Origin: Actomonas sp051209155
GTDB taxonomy: Bacteria; Verrucomicrobiota; Verrucomicrobiia; Opitutales; Opitutaceae
Reading direction: 5' to 3' (one strand)
DNA length: 64,000 bases
Assembly: GCA_051209155.1 (NCBI GenBank)
Contig: JBPJGB010000002.1
Positions 8,370 through 16,177 of the stretch are shown in pieces; the stretch's first letter is position 1, and every line of letters starts with the position of its first letter. The position numbers were made by a program, and so were the translations under genes. Under the pieces are notes generated by a model that was given only the letters and a program-made list of their open reading frames with translations, did not search any database and was not told the DNA's origin.

Positions 8370-8918
8370 GTGCGCGTTCTTTCTCCAGTTTTTCGTCGCT
8401 TTACCAGCGTCACCCGCTGGCTGCTAGTGGTAGCCGGCTGCACTGGATTGGAGCTGGTGCAGCCGGCCTTGGCCGCTGATCCGGAGACCGCCCCCGCGAC
8501 CGCGGAGGAGGCGGCATCCGACCAAACTTTCGGGGAGCCTGCCAGTTCCCCTGCTGCCGAGCGCGGCGGCGACACCGTCCTGTATCCGATTGATGGAGAC
8601 TCTCGGGTTCTGGGCGGTGCCGCCGCGCCGGCGGACCAAATTTCAACCGGCTGGCTCCTGGCCGGCGTCGTGCTGGTGGGAGCCGGAGTGTGGGTGTGGT
8701 TGCAACGCAACCGTCTCGGCAAACTTTCGGGCGGCAAGAAACTCATCGACATCGAGGAGTCCAGGTCGCTCGGCAACCGCCAGTTTCTCGTCGTCGCTTC
8801 GTGCGACGGCCGTCGCTTTCTGCTCGGGGTCTCACCCGGCCAGATCAACACGCTCGCCGACCTCGACGACCTGCCCACCAGCGCGGCCATCGTGCCGCCC
8901 CCGGAGGGCTCGGCATGA
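8370..8918 (+). CDS. fliO: FliO-like flagellar biosynthesis protein
   Basis: A 182-residue protein with an N-terminal signal peptide (about 1-36, ending LVQPALA), a low-complexity linker, one membrane segment (about 92-111: ISTGWLLAGVVLVGAGVWVW) and a cytoplasmic domain with the FliO pattern LIDIEESRSLGNRQFLVVAS and FLLGVSPGQINTL. FliO is a scaffold for FliP ring assembly. The start is a GTG two bases after the fliN stop. The signal-peptide coding region contains a GTAG-headed inverted repeat. The stop overlaps the fliP ATG by four bases (ATGA). Confidence 0.88.
   Translation: MRVLSPVFRRFTSVTRWLLVVAGCTGLELVQPALAADPETAPATAEEAASDQTFGEPASSPAAERGGDTVLYPIDGDSRVLGGAAAPADQISTGWLLAGVVLVGAGVWVWLQRNRLGKLSGGKKLIDIEESRSLGNRQFLVVASCDGRRFLLGVSPGQINTLADLDDLPTSAAIVPPPEGSA
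8430..8467 (+). repeat. GTAG-headed inverted repeat in the signal-peptide region of fliO
   Basis: GTAG at 8430 leads into GCCGGCTGCAC (8433-8443), whose exact reverse complement GTGCAGCCGGC lies at 8457-8467 after a 13-base loop. The hairpin is translated as part of the FliO signal peptide. It shares the GTAG head with palindromes elsewhere in the window. Confidence 0.6.
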
Positions 8919-9826
8919 GCACGCAAGGTAGGGCGCGACCGCTGGGCGCGCCGCACGTTGCCTCTCCGGCGCGCCCGGCGGTCGCGCCCTACCTGCTCCT
9001 GGTGCTGTTGTTGGCCTGGTTGCCTTGCGGTGTCTTTGCCCAGCAGGCCCAACCCGCGGCCAACGAACCGCCGACGGTGACCTTTGAGGAACCGACCGCC
9101 GGTCAGCGCGCCGCCGCCGATGCCCCCGATGCGGCGGCCAGCGGCGGCAATCAGGGCATGTCGCTCAACATCGGCTTGGAAGGCGAGGGTGGGGCGGGCA
9201 ACGTGAGTGTCACCGTGCAGCTCGTGCTGCTCATGACGGTGCTCACGCTGGCGCCGTCCCTCATCATGTTGATGACCAGTTTCACCCGCATGGTGATCGT
9301 GCTGGGTTTCGTGCGCACGGCCATCGGGGTGCCGAGCGCGCCGTCGAACCAGATCGTCATCGGCCTGGCCCTCTTTCTGACCTTTTTCATCATGGGCCCG
9401 GTGCTCGAACGCACCTACGACACGGCGCTGGAGCCCTACTTGAACCGCGAGATTTCCTCCAGTGAAGCGATCGAGCGCGCGTCGATCCCGATGCGCGAGT
9501 TCATGCTCAAGCAAACGCGCACCCGCGACCTGGAGTTTTTCCTCCAGCTGGGGCGCTTCCCGCCGACGCGGGTCGATGAACTGCCCATGCGGGTGGTGAT
9601 TCCGGCCTTCATCGTGAGCGAGCTGCAGACCGCCTTTCAGATGGGGTTCCTCGTGTTCCTGCCCTTCCTCATAATCGACGTGCTGGTGTCGTCGGTGCTC
9701 ATGTCGCTCGGCATGATGATGATGCCGCCGGCCATCGTTTCGCTGCCCTTCAAACTCCTGCTCTTCGTCCTCGTCGACGGCTGGCACCTCGTCGTGCAAA
9801 GCCTCGTCCAAAGTTTCGCGACCTAG
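8915..9826 (+). CDS. fliP: FliP, flagellar export gate protein
   Basis: A 303-residue integral membrane protein of the export gate core (FliP5FliQ4FliR1). It has a signal peptide (about 24-43), a linker, then the FliP domain with SVTVQLVLLMTVLTLAPSLI, MLMTSFTRMVIVLGFVRTAI, and the C-terminal MSLGMMMMPPAIVSLPFKLL. The ATG at 8915 overlaps the fliO stop. The N-terminus is extended by an almost perfect 25-base inverted repeat (8928-8992) read as GRARPLGAPHVASPARPAVA, so this part was probably added by repeat insertion ahead of the cleavable signal. Confidence 0.96.
   Translation: MSTQGRARPLGAPHVASPARPAVAPYLLLVLLLAWLPCGVFAQQAQPAANEPPTVTFEEPTAGQRAAADAPDAAASGGNQGMSLNIGLEGEGGAGNVSVTVQLVLLMTVLTLAPSLIMLMTSFTRMVIVLGFVRTAIGVPSAPSNQIVIGLALFLTFFIMGPVLERTYDTALEPYLNREISSSEAIERASIPMREFMLKQTRTRDLEFFLQLGRFPPTRVDELPMRVVIPAFIVSELQTAFQMGFLVFLPFLIIDVLVSSVLMSLGMMMMPPAIVSLPFKLLLFVLVDGWHLVVQSLVQSFAT
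8928..8992 (+). repeat. 25-bp inverted repeat (GTAG...CTAC) within the fliP N-terminus
   Basis: The arm GTAGGGCGCGACCGCTGGGC... starts at 8928 and its reverse complement ends at 8992 with CCCTAC, with 24 of 25 positions matching and a 15-base loop. The ends GTAG/CTAC match the head of REP-type elements. It lies wholly inside the fliP reading frame. Confidence 0.75.
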
Positions 9827-9881
9827 GCGCGCTCCGCGCGCCATCCGTTTCCCAGCCACCAGTCCCCAGCATCCTAGCATC

Positions 9882-10151
9882 ATGACTCCCGAAGCCGCCA
9901 TCGACCTGCTCAAAGAGGTGATCACCTTTGCCGTGTATCTTTGCGCGCCGTTTCTCCTCATCCTGCTCACGGTGGGTCTCATCATCAGCGTGCTGCAGTC
10001 GGTCACGAGTATTCAGGAACAGACGCTGTCCTTCGTGCCGAAGCTGCTCGTCTTCGCCGGCGCCGCCATTGCGATGGCGCCGTGGGCCATCCGCAGCGTG
10101 ACCGAGTTTGCCACCGAGATGATCACCCGCATGGGCGGCGTCACGACGTAG
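9882..10151 (+). CDS. fliQ: FliQ, flagellar export gate protein
   Basis: An 89-residue protein with two membrane helices (about 14-40 and 55-75), including LLILLTVGLIISVLQSVTSI and QEQTLSFVPKLL, the conserved FliQ core. Length is exactly that of the family. It is the four-copy component of the export gate. It follows fliP after a 55-base spacer that contains a small GC palindrome near 9828-9844. Confidence 0.96.
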   Translation: MTPEAAIDLLKEVITFAVYLCAPFLLILLTVGLIISVLQSVTSIQEQTLSFVPKLLVFAGAAIAMAPWAIRSVTEFATEMITRMGGVTT

Positions 10152-10172
10152 CTTGCGCTACTTGCGATTGTC

Positions 10173-10925
10173 ATGACCGTCGCGTCGGCATTGGCATGGG
10201 TGATGATCGGGCTGCGGGCGGGCGGGCTGCTCGCGATGATTCCGACCGTGGGCAACAAGCCCTTGCCGCCGACCGTGAAGGTCGCCTTTGCCCTGTGCCT
10301 CGCGACGCTCCTGTCACCGCTGGTGCCGGTGGATGCCTCGGCCGTGGCGGGTTGGGGGCCGCTCATTCTGGCGTGCGCCGGGGAGATTTTTCTGGGTATC
10401 GCGCTCGGCTGGGTGGGGCGCTTCGTCTTCGCCGCGGTGGAGATGGCCGGACGCGTGATCACGACCGAAATCGGCCTGGGCGGCCAACCGGGATTCGAAG
10501 CACCGCGACCCGACCAGGAACCGCTGGCGGCGGCATTGATGTTTTTGGCGGGGCTCTTGTTTTTCGGCTTCGACGCGCACCATCAGGTGATGGCGGCGTT
10601 CGCCCGCACCTTTGACCTCATGCCGGCGGGCGCAGGCATGCTCGGCCCGATGTCACCGGAGACCATGTTGGAAGGCACGGCCCACGTGATTGAACTCGGC
10701 CTGCGCATGGCGGCGCCGTTCATCGCGTTCAACTTTTTGGTCACCTTGGCCTTTTCCATTCTCAGCAAGGCGGTGCCGAAGATGAACGTCTTCATCCTCA
10801 GTTTTCCGATGAAGATCATGGGCGGGCTTCTGCTCTTCGCCGGCTTCGGCATGCTGCTCGGTCGCTACCTCTACGTGGAGTTCGATCGCATCCCGAACCT
10901 GCTCTTGGAGCTGGCGGCGCGGTAA
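10173..10925 (+). CDS. fliR: FliR, flagellar export gate protein
   Basis: A 250-residue membrane protein with about six hydrophobic helices and the FliR pattern: GLRAGGLLAMIPTVGNKPLP near the start, AGRVITTEIGLGG in the middle, and a C-terminal FSILSKAVPKMNVFILSFPM segment. FliR is the single-copy closing subunit of the FliPQR export gate. In most genomes flhB and flhA follow directly. Here they are displaced by about 8.6 kb containing a membrane glycosyltransferase-like gene and a cassette array. Confidence 0.95.
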   Translation: MTVASALAWVMIGLRAGGLLAMIPTVGNKPLPPTVKVAFALCLATLLSPLVPVDASAVAGWGPLILACAGEIFLGIALGWVGRFVFAAVEMAGRVITTEIGLGGQPGFEAPRPDQEPLAAALMFLAGLLFFGFDAHHQVMAAFARTFDLMPAGAGMLGPMSPETMLEGTAHVIELGLRMAAPFIAFNFLVTLAFSILSKAVPKMNVFILSFPMKIMGGLLLFAGFGMLLGRYLYVEFDRIPNLLLELAAR

Positions 10926-11186
10926 GCGCGAAAATGGAGATCACGGCGTGACCGGCAGGTCGTTTCGGCCGAGTCTCGTTTCTTTGGTGGAGCAATGGCG
11001 CCACGGATGGCACGGATGCCCACGGGTTGGTGCTGCTGAGACCTTCCAACCAATCTGGGTGAATCCGTGAGTTTCGTGGTGGGAGAGCCCTCCGACTAAG
11101 TGGAACCAGGGCGTCGTCGTCCCGGCGGAGGTGCCGCCACCCACCTGTTGCTTTCCCGGCCGCGGTGTCCAATTTCCGATTCCGGA
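10926..11186. other. fliR downstream spacer with imperfect palindromic repeat
   Basis: No credible gene is seen. The part 10993-11085 carries CCACGGATGGCACGGATG and, further on, GAATCCGTGAGTTTCGTGG, which are imperfect inverted copies. This resembles the ccacagatttcacagat-type repeats at 41913 and 60417. Upstream sequence before 11187 stays open in the frame of the next gene but has no convincing start there. Confidence 0.5.
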
Positions 11187-13046
11187 ATGCTGCCCGTCCC
11201 TGACCCCACCAGTTCGTTCTGGGCTTGGTTACTGATCCTGCCGGTGTGCGTGGTGGGTCTGTTTCTACCCGGTCACCTCTTGGCGTTGCGACTACGGTCG
11301 CCCTTGCCGTGGGTGACGGCGTTCATCGGATCGTGCCTGTTGTTGTTTGCGGCCGCGCTGCTGATTGATGTCACGGGCCTGCCGGTGCAGACACTGTTCT
11401 TGGTGGGGGGCGTCGGGTTGGCGGGGGCGCTGGTGTGGGTGCGGAGGGAAACGCCGGCGGGATGGCGGATTGACCTGCGCTGGCAGACCGTCCTCCGCGA
11501 GGCGTGGTGGATGCTGCCGGTGATCGCGGCCGTCGTGTCGACCTTGTTGCATGCGGTCGTCGAACCCTTGTCGGGCTTCGACACGATTTTTCGGTGGAAT
11601 CACCCGGCGCTGTTGTGGTTGGAGCAAGGACCGCTGGCGCACTACCCGCCGACGAGTGCGATGGATTTCCGGTTCTATCCGTGGGCGGACGGAATTCCAC
11701 CGTTGGTGCCGTTGGTGAACCTGTGGATCTACTGGGGAACGGGATCGACCAACGGTGCCCTGATCGCCGCGCGCTTGTTGGTGGAGCTGCTCCTCACGCT
11801 CGGATTGGTGTGGCATCTCGCGTGCCGACTGTGGGGAGACCATGGCGGGCGGATGGCTGTGGCGGTGCTGGCGACCTCGACCCTGTTCTGGTGGTCAATC
11901 GGGATGCAGCAGGAGACGGGGTTCAGCGGCATCGCGTGGCTGAGTGCGGCGGCGCTGTTCATCGAATACCGTGCCAAGCCCGACCGGGCGACGGCGATCT
12001 GGCTGGGGCTCGCGGTGGGCTTCGGCGCCCTGGGCCGAGATTACAATCTGGTGCTGCTGCCGGTGCTCGCGGTCGGAATGGTTTGGGGACGGGTTCCCCG
12101 GGGGCACTTCGTCGGAGCGTTGGGCGCGGCGATGGTCGTCGTGCTGCCGTGGCTGGCGCGCAATGCCTGGCTCACCGGCAACCCGCTCTTCCCGCACGAT
12201 TTGGGCGGCTGGTTGGCGACCAATCCGGTGCATGGCATCTACCTGGAGGCGGTGCGGGAGACCTTCACGTATGCCAATCCCTTGTTGCGGGAGACCCTCC
12301 TGCGCGGCGCGGCGATCGGGGCGGGGGTGTTGCTCCTGCTTGGCTTGCCCGGGCTGATGCTGCGGCGGATTGAAGCGCGCGTCCTGCTGGTGCTGGTGTT
12401 GGTGGCGACGGGGTTGTTTTTGGCGGCGGTGCCCAGCACGGCGGGCGGCGCGATTTATGCGCTGCGCGTGCTGGGGCCGGCGTTGCCTTTGTTGGCGGTG
12501 GCGTCCGGTTGGTGGGTTACCCGGCTGTCGGGCCGGGCGTGTTGCGTGATGGGGGTTGCCCTGCTGCCGCTGAGCGTCGATGCGGCTCGCCGCTCATGGA
12601 ATTTTGCTTGGACCCCGGATGAGGCGCCGTGGCCTTACACCTGGACCACTTGGAGCACGATCCGATCAGTGGTGGGTCAGACGGCAGGTAGTCCGATCTG
12701 GGGGGAGTTGGCGCGGGTGGCGGAGCCGGAGGCCACGGTGGTGGTCAACCCCGATCATTTCGTTCGGCTTGGGCAGCGGGGCGGGAACCCGGTCTCGATC
12801 TTCAGCCCGGAAGTCAGCGCGCTGACCGACCCGGCGGAGATCGGGTTGGAGGAGGCGGTGCGCGCCTTGCGGAAACGGGGGATTCGTTTCGTGGTGCTCG
12901 TGGACGACCACCTGCACACCAGCCGGTTTCTGCGAGCGATGCCGGTGACACGGGAGCTGTTGCTGCTGCCGCCAACCGTCGAGGTGCACGGCATGCGCAT
13001 CTATGACCTGGCGCTGATCGAGGAGACGCGCGCGGACGGCGATTGA
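11187..13046 (+). CDS. Polytopic membrane protein, GT-C glycosyltransferase-like
   Basis: A 619-residue protein with about ten or more hydrophobic helices spread over residues 8-480 and a soluble C-terminal region. The first loop contains SGFDTIFRWNHPALLWLEQG, acidic and aromatic like the catalytic loop of PMT/ArnT-type lipid-linked glycosyltransferases, and the segment ALGRDYNLVLLPVLAVGMVW resembles the later helices of that family. It probably moves sugars from a polyprenyl carrier to a target outside the membrane, but substrate and acceptor cannot be read. The ATG at 11187 gives a good N-terminal helix; the frame stays open upstream to 11100 without a plausible N-terminus. Its place between fliR and flhB might suggest flagellar glycosylation, or simply an insertion. 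Confidence 0.6.
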   Translation: MLPVPDPTSSFWAWLLILPVCVVGLFLPGHLLALRLRSPLPWVTAFIGSCLLLFAAALLIDVTGLPVQTLFLVGGVGLAGALVWVRRETPAGWRIDLRWQTVLREAWWMLPVIAAVVSTLLHAVVEPLSGFDTIFRWNHPALLWLEQGPLAHYPPTSAMDFRFYPWADGIPPLVPLVNLWIYWGTGSTNGALIAARLLVELLLTLGLVWHLACRLWGDHGGRMAVAVLATSTLFWWSIGMQQETGFSGIAWLSAAALFIEYRAKPDRATAIWLGLAVGFGALGRDYNLVLLPVLAVGMVWGRVPRGHFVGALGAAMVVVLPWLARNAWLTGNPLFPHDLGGWLATNPVHGIYLEAVRETFTYANPLLRETLLRGAAIGAGVLLLLGLPGLMLRRIEARVLLVLVLVATGLFLAAVPSTAGGAIYALRVLGPALPLLAVASGWWVTRLSGRACCVMGVALLPLSVDAARRSWNFAWTPDEAPWPYTWTTWSTIRSVVGQTAGSPIWGELARVAEPEATVVVNPDHFVRLGQRGGNPVSIFSPEVSALTDPAEIGLEEAVRALRKRGIRFVVLVDDHLHTSRFLRAMPVTRELLLLPPTVEVHGMRIYDLALIEETRADGD

Positions 13047-13075
13047 GCTTCGTTTTCGCCGTCGTATCAAAAAAA

Positions 13076-13145
13076 CAGTTACGATTTAGCTGAGTCGCGA
13101 GTCACAGCGCGGAGCGCTGTCAACCGTTGGCTCGGGCGGTTGGAT
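13076..13145 (-). other. attC site 1 (last in the array)
   Basis: R'' is a perfect ATCCAAC (13139-13145), L'' contains GAGCC, the central stem is ACAGCGC/GCGCTGT, and L' is ACTCAGC. The R' box (GTAACTG, 13076-13082) is degenerate, as expected for the distal boundary with ordinary chromosome. It follows the stop of the gene at 13150. Confidence 0.8.
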
Positions 13146-13149
13146 GGAC

Positions 13150-13623
13150 TTATTCATCGAAATTCAGTGGTGGGTAAGTGAAGAAACTATCATCAACTTC
13201 AATAACGCTAAACTCATCCGTATCGGATGAATATGAATAGTGGATGTCGAACTTTCCGCTGTCCTTGGAACCCATGATCCAAAGTCCGGCGATACCGATA
13301 ACCTGCCCGTCAATCGTCTCTCGCTGCCAAGTCTCCGGAATCTCATATCTCCATCTTCTCATCGTCCGGACTATCTTCCCATTTTCGCGATCCTTCCCGA
13401 AGCTGACACTTTCCACGGAACCGACTCTGCGGATGATCTCAGGATGAGAATATGCTGTGTGAATAAGCTGGGTCCACTCGACGTCTTGTTCTGGTGATCG
13501 TCCGTCTGCGCGAGCCCACCACCAGACTGAAACAATTGCCGCCATTACTCCAATGATGTGAGGCCACCAAGATTCCCGCTTTCGAGCGGTGTCTGGGGTT
13601 TCATACTCTTGAGCAATGCCCAT
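13150..13623 (-). CDS. Cassette protein J, single-pass membrane protein of unknown function
   Basis: A 157-residue protein with one membrane segment near residues 19-36 (SWWPHIIGVMAAIVSVWWWA) and a soluble C-terminal part (RRVGSVESVSFGKDRENGK, then DIHYSYSSDTDEFSVIEVDD). I recognise no family. The ATG at 13623 overlaps the R' box of the preceding attC. The stop lies four bases before attC1, typical of cassette genes. Codon usage is less GC-biased than the flagellar genes. Confidence 0.7.
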   Translation of the reverse strand: MGIAQEYETPDTARKRESWWPHIIGVMAAIVSVWWWARADGRSPEQDVEWTQLIHTAYSHPEIIRRVGSVESVSFGKDRENGKIVRTMRRWRYEIPETWQRETIDGQVIGIAGLWIMGSKDSGKFDIHYSYSSDTDEFSVIEVDDSFFTYPPLNFDE

Positions 13624-13683
13624 CGTTTAAGCTCAGCCGCTCAGGTCAGCGGAGCTGACCTGAGTTGGCTGCGGCGGATGGAT
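13618..13683 (-). other. attC site 2
   Basis: R'-like GATGGGC (13618-13624), L' GGCTGAG, a perfect 10-base central stem TCAGGTCAGC/GCTGACCTGA, L'' GCAGCC and R''-like ATCCATC (13677-13683). It lies between the cassette genes at 13695 and 13150. Confidence 0.82.
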
Positions 13684-13694
13684 GGGCTCTATTC

Positions 13695-14051
13695 TCATGC
13701 GAACTCGGGCAGAAGGAGTAGCACGGAAACTCCCAGCAGTGGTGCAATGAATACTCCGATCACCGCAGGGTGTCGAAACCGAAACTTCGAACGAACAGGA
13801 CCTCTCCTCCACACCAAAGCGACCGTAGCAACCACTGCCCAAATGCGAGAGGCCCAGGGAACGACACCGCTATCAAACAAATCGATCGTCCCGATAGTCA
13901 TGGCCGGAAGCCGTCTCTGGCTCGTGTATGCGCTCTCGGCGTGCACAGGAATTCGATACACTAGAACGAAATTCCAGAACGCGATGGCCAGCAAGAGCGA
14001 TGCCCAGATCGCTACGAGGCTCAGGATGGTCGATTTGCCTAGTTTGCCCAC
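13695..14051 (-). CDS. Cassette protein I, small membrane protein of unknown function
   Basis: A 118-residue protein with three likely membrane helices (near the N-terminus SLVAIWASLLLAIAFWNFVL, mid-protein WAVVATVALVW, and C-terminal VIGVFIAPLLGVSVLLLL). The frame is open upstream but that part only translates attC3, so I take the GTG at 14051 that follows the attC R' box. No family is recognised. It ends about 12 bases before attC2. Confidence 0.65.
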   Translation of the reverse strand: MGKLGKSTILSLVAIWASLLLAIAFWNFVLVYRIPVHAESAYTSQRRLPAMTIGTIDLFDSGVVPWASRIWAVVATVALVWRRGPVRSKFRFRHPAVIGVFIAPLLGVSVLLLLPEFA

Positions 14052-14105
14052 GTTTGAACTCAGCCGCGAGGCGCGCCAGCGCCTCGTTGGCTGCGGTGGT
14101 TGGTT
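14046..14105 (-). other. attC site 3
   Basis: R' region CGTGGGC, L' GGCTGAGTTCAAAC, central stem GAGGCGC/GCGCCTC, L'' GCAGCC and R'' AACCAAC (14099-14105). The core is nearly identical to attC6 at 15338, suggesting shared ancestry of the two cassettes' recombination sites. Confidence 0.88.
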
Positions 14106-14386
14106 CGGCTTTCCTTGGTTCTGGACTCGTTGTGGTAACCCGTCCGCAACCAAAACAAACCGATCAAGAGAAACAGAGCGCCGCCCACATACGCTCCAGG
14201 TCCATCAATCGGGATCGCCGGATACTTCTGACCAAAACTTCCGAAGGTCAGAGAAAGAATCCCTGCAAGGGTGAATACGAACCCTGCGCAGAACGTGACG
14301 GGGCTCCCTGCTCGAACATACCTCGCAAGAAGGTAGGCGCTCCCAACAAGGAGTCCCATAACGATGGTTGCGGGTAACGAATTCAT
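14060..14386 (-). CDS. Cassette protein H, three-helix membrane protein
   Basis: A 108-residue protein with three hydrophobic helices (ATIVMGLLVGSAYLLARYV; FCAGFVFTLAGILSLTFG; GAYVGGALFLLIGLFWL). The last residues, HRSQRGAGAPRG, are encoded by attC3 itself, because the frame reads through the recombination site before stopping. The ATG at 14386 follows attC4 closely. The architecture resembles many small cassette-borne membrane proteins; no function can be assigned. Confidence 0.7.
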   Translation of the reverse strand: MNSLPATIVMGLLVGSAYLLARYVRAGSPVTFCAGFVFTLAGILSLTFGSFGQKYPAIPIDGPGAYVGGALFLLIGLFWLRTGYHNESRTKESRTNHRSQRGAGAPRG

Positions 14387-14393
14387 CTTCTGC

Positions 14394-14459
14394 GCCGAAC
14401 GTCGGAGCTCAGCCGCGCTCGGCAGCGGAGCTGCCGGGCGTGGGCTGCGGTGAATGGTT
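14394..14459 (-). other. attC site 4
   Basis: R' GTTCGGC (14394-14400), L' GGCTGAG, central stem CGGCAGC/GCTGCCG, L'' GCAGCCC and a degenerate R'' AACCATT (14453-14459). It separates cassette genes H and G. Confidence 0.83.
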
Positions 14460-14915
14460 CGGACTTAAGGGACTAGGCGAAAGAAAGATAATGCAGCTTC
14501 TTCCCTGTTCGTCCGTGACTGTTAAGAACTCTGGTGCCGGGACCATCCAAAAAAACAAGCGACCTTGCTTATCGCTGAAGGCACCATCGCAGGTCGTAAT
14601 AGTCATTACCTCTAAACCGTCCTTTGTTCGGGTGAGACCTAGCTTCGTGGCATTCAATCGGTCACTAAGTTCTTGTGGCATGGGGTCACGAAGTTCTCCC
14701 GGCATGGAATCTTGGTAGACCACGCCATTGTCCAAGAATTGGCATAATTGGGACTTTTCGAGGTAGACGCGCTCGGCAAATCCTTCGGGAGAATTCCCAA
14801 ACGCCACAACCTCGTCACCTTTTGGCGGAGGATGGGGAAGAGGAGGTGAATATCGCGTGTTTGCCGCAAGCACTACGCTGATGAGAAAAAGAGGAACGAG
14901 GTGCTTCGTTTTCAT
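14409..14915 (-). CDS. Cassette protein G, exported protein of unknown function
   Basis: A 168-residue protein beginning with a clear signal peptide (MKTKHLVPLFLISVVLAANT, cleavage probably after VLA). The mature part has FAERVYLEKSQLCQFLDNGV and MTITTCDGAFSDKQGRLFFW, with no recognised domain. The C-terminal residues SPQPTPGSSAAERG are translated from attC4. It starts just below attC5. The small size, export signal and lack of relatives nearby fit the array pattern. Confidence 0.68.
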   Translation of the reverse strand: MKTKHLVPLFLISVVLAANTRYSPPLPHPPPKGDEVVAFGNSPEGFAERVYLEKSQLCQFLDNGVVYQDSMPGELRDPMPQELSDRLNATKLGLTRTKDGLEVMTITTCDGAFSDKQGRLFFWMVPAPEFLTVTDEQGRSCIIFLSPSPLSPNHSPQPTPGSSAAERG

Positions 14916-14920
14916 AATTT

Positions 14921-14977
14921 GCCGAACGTTTGAGGTCAGACAGGCCGACTTGTCGGCCTTGTCTCCGGCGGTTGGTC
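14921..14977 (-). other. attC site 5
   Basis: R' GTTCGGC (14921-14927), L' region CTGACCTC, central stem AGGCCGAC/GTCGGCCT, and R'' GACCAAC (14971-14977), 57 bases in all. It is nearly identical in its core to attC10 at 18372. Confidence 0.87.
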
Positions 14978-15331
14978 GGGCTCTTCTTTCTCTTCGGTAA
15001 ACGTGTCGCAGGCAATGCCCGATAAACGTGCCGCCTCGACAACGTGGGACGGCGCGTGAATCAGAAAGGCCTGCACACCGTCTCGAATCTCTTCATCCGT
15101 GAAACGCTCGGGATATAACGACAGCGCCACGATAAACGCAGCGTCTGCCTGCCAGTCGACCAGATGGAAACCGATCTGATCATCACGCAGAATCTCTTCT
15201 TCTTTTTCGCCGGCGAGTGCCGCCGTAATACGTGAATTGACGTCGGCAAGGTAGCGCGAGGCATCGAGTCGATCGCACTTCTCTCCGACAAGCTCCCGGA
15301 AGATCGCAGTGACTTTATCGCGTGCGCTCAT
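14936..15331 (-). CDS. Cassette protein F, soluble protein of unknown function
   Basis: A 131-residue, acidic, mainly helical protein (MSARDKVTAIFRELVGEKCD; FHLVDWQADAAFIVALSLYP) without signal or membrane segments, the only clearly cytoplasmic product in the array. I choose the ATG at 15331; a TTG at 15343 would add four residues. The C-terminus PDQPPETRPTSRPV is encoded by attC5. No family is recognised. Confidence 0.68.
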   Translation of the reverse strand: MSARDKVTAIFRELVGEKCDRLDASRYLADVNSRITAALAGEKEEEILRDDQIGFHLVDWQADAAFIVALSLYPERFTDEEIRDGVQAFLIHAPSHVVEAARLSGIACDTFTEEKEEPDQPPETRPTSRPV

Positions 15332-15337
15332 TGTATG

Positions 15338-15398
15338 CCCCAACGTTTGAACTCAGCCGCGAGGCGCGCCAGCGCCTCGTTGGCTGCGGTGGGTGGTT
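15338..15398 (-). other. attC site 6
   Basis: R' GTTGGGG (15338-15344), L' GGCTGAGTTCAAAC, central stem GAGGCGC/GCGCCTC, L'' GCAGCC, and R''-like sequence near 15392-15398. The R' box and L' box agree well with the attC consensus. Confidence 0.88.
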
Positions 15399-15859
15399 CG
15401 CCTCTTTGGTTTTAACACGGAGCGAATGTGTCGCTCCACTGACCTAAGTCTCCGTTTCGACCAGTGTGCCTCCTCAGTCTTTCGCCACCACACATAGCCT
15501 CCCTCAATTAGTATTATGCACCCGTCTTCGGCTATCCATGCGTCATCTCTTTGACTCAGAAACAGCAAGTATCGTCCCGGCTTTAAATTCTGAAAATTGG
15601 TATTCGGACCGCACCATTCAATTTCAGTGCCTAGAACACGAAACGAATCAGAAATACGACCTTTGATTTCGTGATCCAGGTGGAACTGGCCGAAGTGAAA
15701 TGCTGAATCAGGTCCATCTTCGACAGAAGTTCGCTCAAAATACGCAACGACCACAACGTCAGCATCGAATACCAGCTCATCCAACGAACGAGGCACCCAA
15801 AAAGCCGAGACCGATGTGAACGAGACCATCGACAGAAGACTCAATCCGAGTAGTTTCAC
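15353..15859 (-). CDS. Cassette protein E, exported protein of unknown function
   Basis: A 168-residue protein if started at the GTG at 15859, which gives a signal peptide (KLLGLSLLSMVSFTSVSA, cleavage likely before FWVP). The mature part shows RSLDELVFDADVVVVAYFER and LKPGRYLLFLSQRDDAWIAE, a pattern like a small beta-rich exported domain; no family is assigned. The open frame extends to 15934 but that stretch translates attC7. The C-terminus HRSQRGAGAPRG is translated from attC6 and matches the tail of cassette protein H. Confidence 0.65.
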   Translation of the reverse strand: MKLLGLSLLSMVSFTSVSAFWVPRSLDELVFDADVVVVAYFERTSVEDGPDSAFHFGQFHLDHEIKGRISDSFRVLGTEIEWCGPNTNFQNLKPGRYLLFLSQRDDAWIAEDGCIILIEGGYVWWRKTEEAHWSKRRLRSVERHIRSVLKPKRRTTHRSQRGAGAPRG

Positions 15860-15863
15860 ATTC

Positions 15864-15925
15864 GGCGAACGATTTAGCTGAGCCGCGAGCGCCGACGCGG
15901 AGCGGCGGTGCTCGTTGGCTCGGGC
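15864..15925 (-). other. attC site 7, split by the IS element
   Basis: R' GTTCGCC (15864-15870), L' GGCTCAG, an imperfect central stem around CGCCG/CGGCG, and L'' GAGCC are on this side. The R'' part (ATCCAGT, about 17304-17310) is on the far side of the inserted IS. Joining 15925 to 17303 restores a site with the same spacing as attC8. Confidence 0.78.
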
Positions 15926-15944
15926 GACTTCCATGAGAAGGCGT

Positions 15945-16177
15945 CAAGTTTAAGAGGTATCAAATGGTTCACCATTTGGGTGGAAGGGGTCGGTGGCGTG
16001 GTTGAGATCGGAGTCCGTTTGTCAGGCTTCCATACGCACTCTGGGGGCGGCTTCTAAGTGCCACTGGTGCAGGTGGGAGTCCAGTCTCAAGCCCTGCCTA
16101 CTGGTTAGCGCATTGTGGTGTCATGCGGCCGTCTTGATCGCAGTGGCTTGGACGGGACAAACGGTCCGGGAAAGGGT
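15945..16177 (-). ncRNA. Candidate target-guide RNA region of the IS1111 element
   Basis: This 233-base stretch between the transposase stop and the inverted repeat has no credible gene. In the IS1111 group, the non-coding RNA that directs target choice (seekRNA/bridge RNA) is encoded downstream of the transposase, which matches the long gap here and the short upstream gap. The octamer CCTACTGG at 16097-16104 is repeated at the insertion junction (17301-17308), in the order expected for a guide that matches its target. RNA ends and structure are not determined. Confidence 0.5.
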
